This document shows positions 63,836 through 64,000 of a stretch of DNA of 64,000 nucleotides, piece by piece. The notes below the pieces were generated by a model. The model searched no databases, was not told where the DNA came from, and saw only the letters and a list, made by a program, of their open reading frames with translations. Source of the DNA: Hyphomonas sp. (GTDB lineage Bacteria; Pseudomonadota; Alphaproteobacteria; Caulobacterales; Hyphomonadaceae); NCBI GenBank assembly GCA_017792365.1, contig CP051229.1, positions 1,364,001-1,428,000 of the forward strand, read 5' to 3'. Position numbers and translations under genes: made by a program. Every line of letters starts with the position of its first letter. Positions within the stretch are counted from its first letter, which is position 1.

Positions 63836-64000
63836 CTAGAGCGCCTCTGCAGGCTTCACTTCAACGGCCTTGCGGGCCTGGGCCGACGACGACTTCAGGC
63901 CAAAGATCTCCTTGGCGAGATACGGCCCGAACACCTTCACCGACGTCGGATCCGCAAGGTGGTCGTCATCCAGATAGATCGGTTGCCCATCCAGTTCGAC
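63836..64000 (-). CDS. C-terminal end of an OafA-type acyltransferase/SGNH protein, 5' end outside window
   Basis: The last ~54 residues of a protein that runs off the right edge: the frame ends at TAG (revcomp of 63836-63838). The text DGQPIYLDDDHLADPTSVKV carries the Asp-x-x-His pair of a periplasmic SGNH domain, as found at the C-terminus of OafA/AcT3 acyltransferases. The N-terminal membrane part lies beyond 64000. It would O-acetylate surface glycan. Family by motif only. Confidence 0.7.
   Translation of the reverse strand, partial: VELDGQPIYLDDDHLADPTSVKVFGPYLAKEIFGLKSSSAQARKAVEVKPAEAL

Overview
The window is a high-GC (by eye about 60-65 %) chromosomal segment of a Gram-negative bacterium, almost certainly an alphaproteobacterium. 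A member of the Hyphomonadaceae/Caulobacterales type is plausible from the Kdo genes, the DUF2793 protein, the His-rich TonB receptor, an intergenic CGTCATTCCGG palindromic repeat and a probable SahR/SamR-type operator before metK. Nearly all of it is one large surface-polysaccharide (LPS O-antigen or capsule) locus. No tRNA, rRNA, CRISPR array or insertion sequence was recognised.

Layout. 0-11 kb: SDR epimerase (cut by the left edge), methyltransferase, initiating sugar-phosphate transferase, galE, divergent glmM/glmS, then a tightly overlapping three-gene Gtr-like unit (polytopic protein, GT2, GtrA). 11-20 kb: kdsB, a metal-type TonB receptor with a small Cys/His-rich secreted protein, DUF1330 protein, alpha/beta hydrolase, kdsA, an FSA-type transaldolase, and an O-antigen ligase fused to an acyltransferase. 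20-30 kb: HAD-UbiA fusion, GtrA and a GT-C-like protein on +; manC, rfbC, rfbA, rfbB, a GT2 and wbpD on -; then a DUF2793/beta-helix protein. 30-39 kb: three tandem SDRs, a GT4 and two tandem asparagine synthetase-like amidotransferases. 39-54 kb: a block that looks somewhat less GC-rich, with GT4, Wzm/Wzt ABC exporter, a membrane-GT4 fusion, HisH/HisF2, two N-acetyl sugar amidotransferases, an unknown protein, WbpI-like epimerase, SGNH hydrolase, methyltransferase, sulfotransferase and a small unknown. 54-64 kb: wbpB, wbpE, wbpA, GT4, metK, rfbD, a 4-TM transporter, an SDR and the end of an OafA-type acyltransferase.

How it fits together. GlmS/GlmM feed UDP-GlcNAc. WbpA-WbpB-WbpE-WbpD-WbpI form the known route to UDP-ManNAc3NAcA, and HisH/HisF2 with WbpG-type enzymes would convert acetamido to acetamidino groups as in Pseudomonas O-antigen. 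The unusual point is two such amidotransferases with one HisH/HisF2 pair, plus two AsnB-type amidotransferases. RfbABCD make dTDP-rhamnose, ManC GDP-mannose, and KdsA/KdsB CMP-Kdo. Assembly probably starts with the sugar transferase and exits through Wzm/Wzt; no convincing Wzx was seen. The ligase-acyltransferase fusion and Gtr/UbiA membrane units would act on the periplasmic side.

Caveat. At least 16 small indels break 13 genes, including the housekeeping gene metK. The pattern (single bases, often in short G or C runs) points to assembly/sequencing error more than gene decay. Entries typed pseudogene are frames broken as assembled, not claims of lost function.
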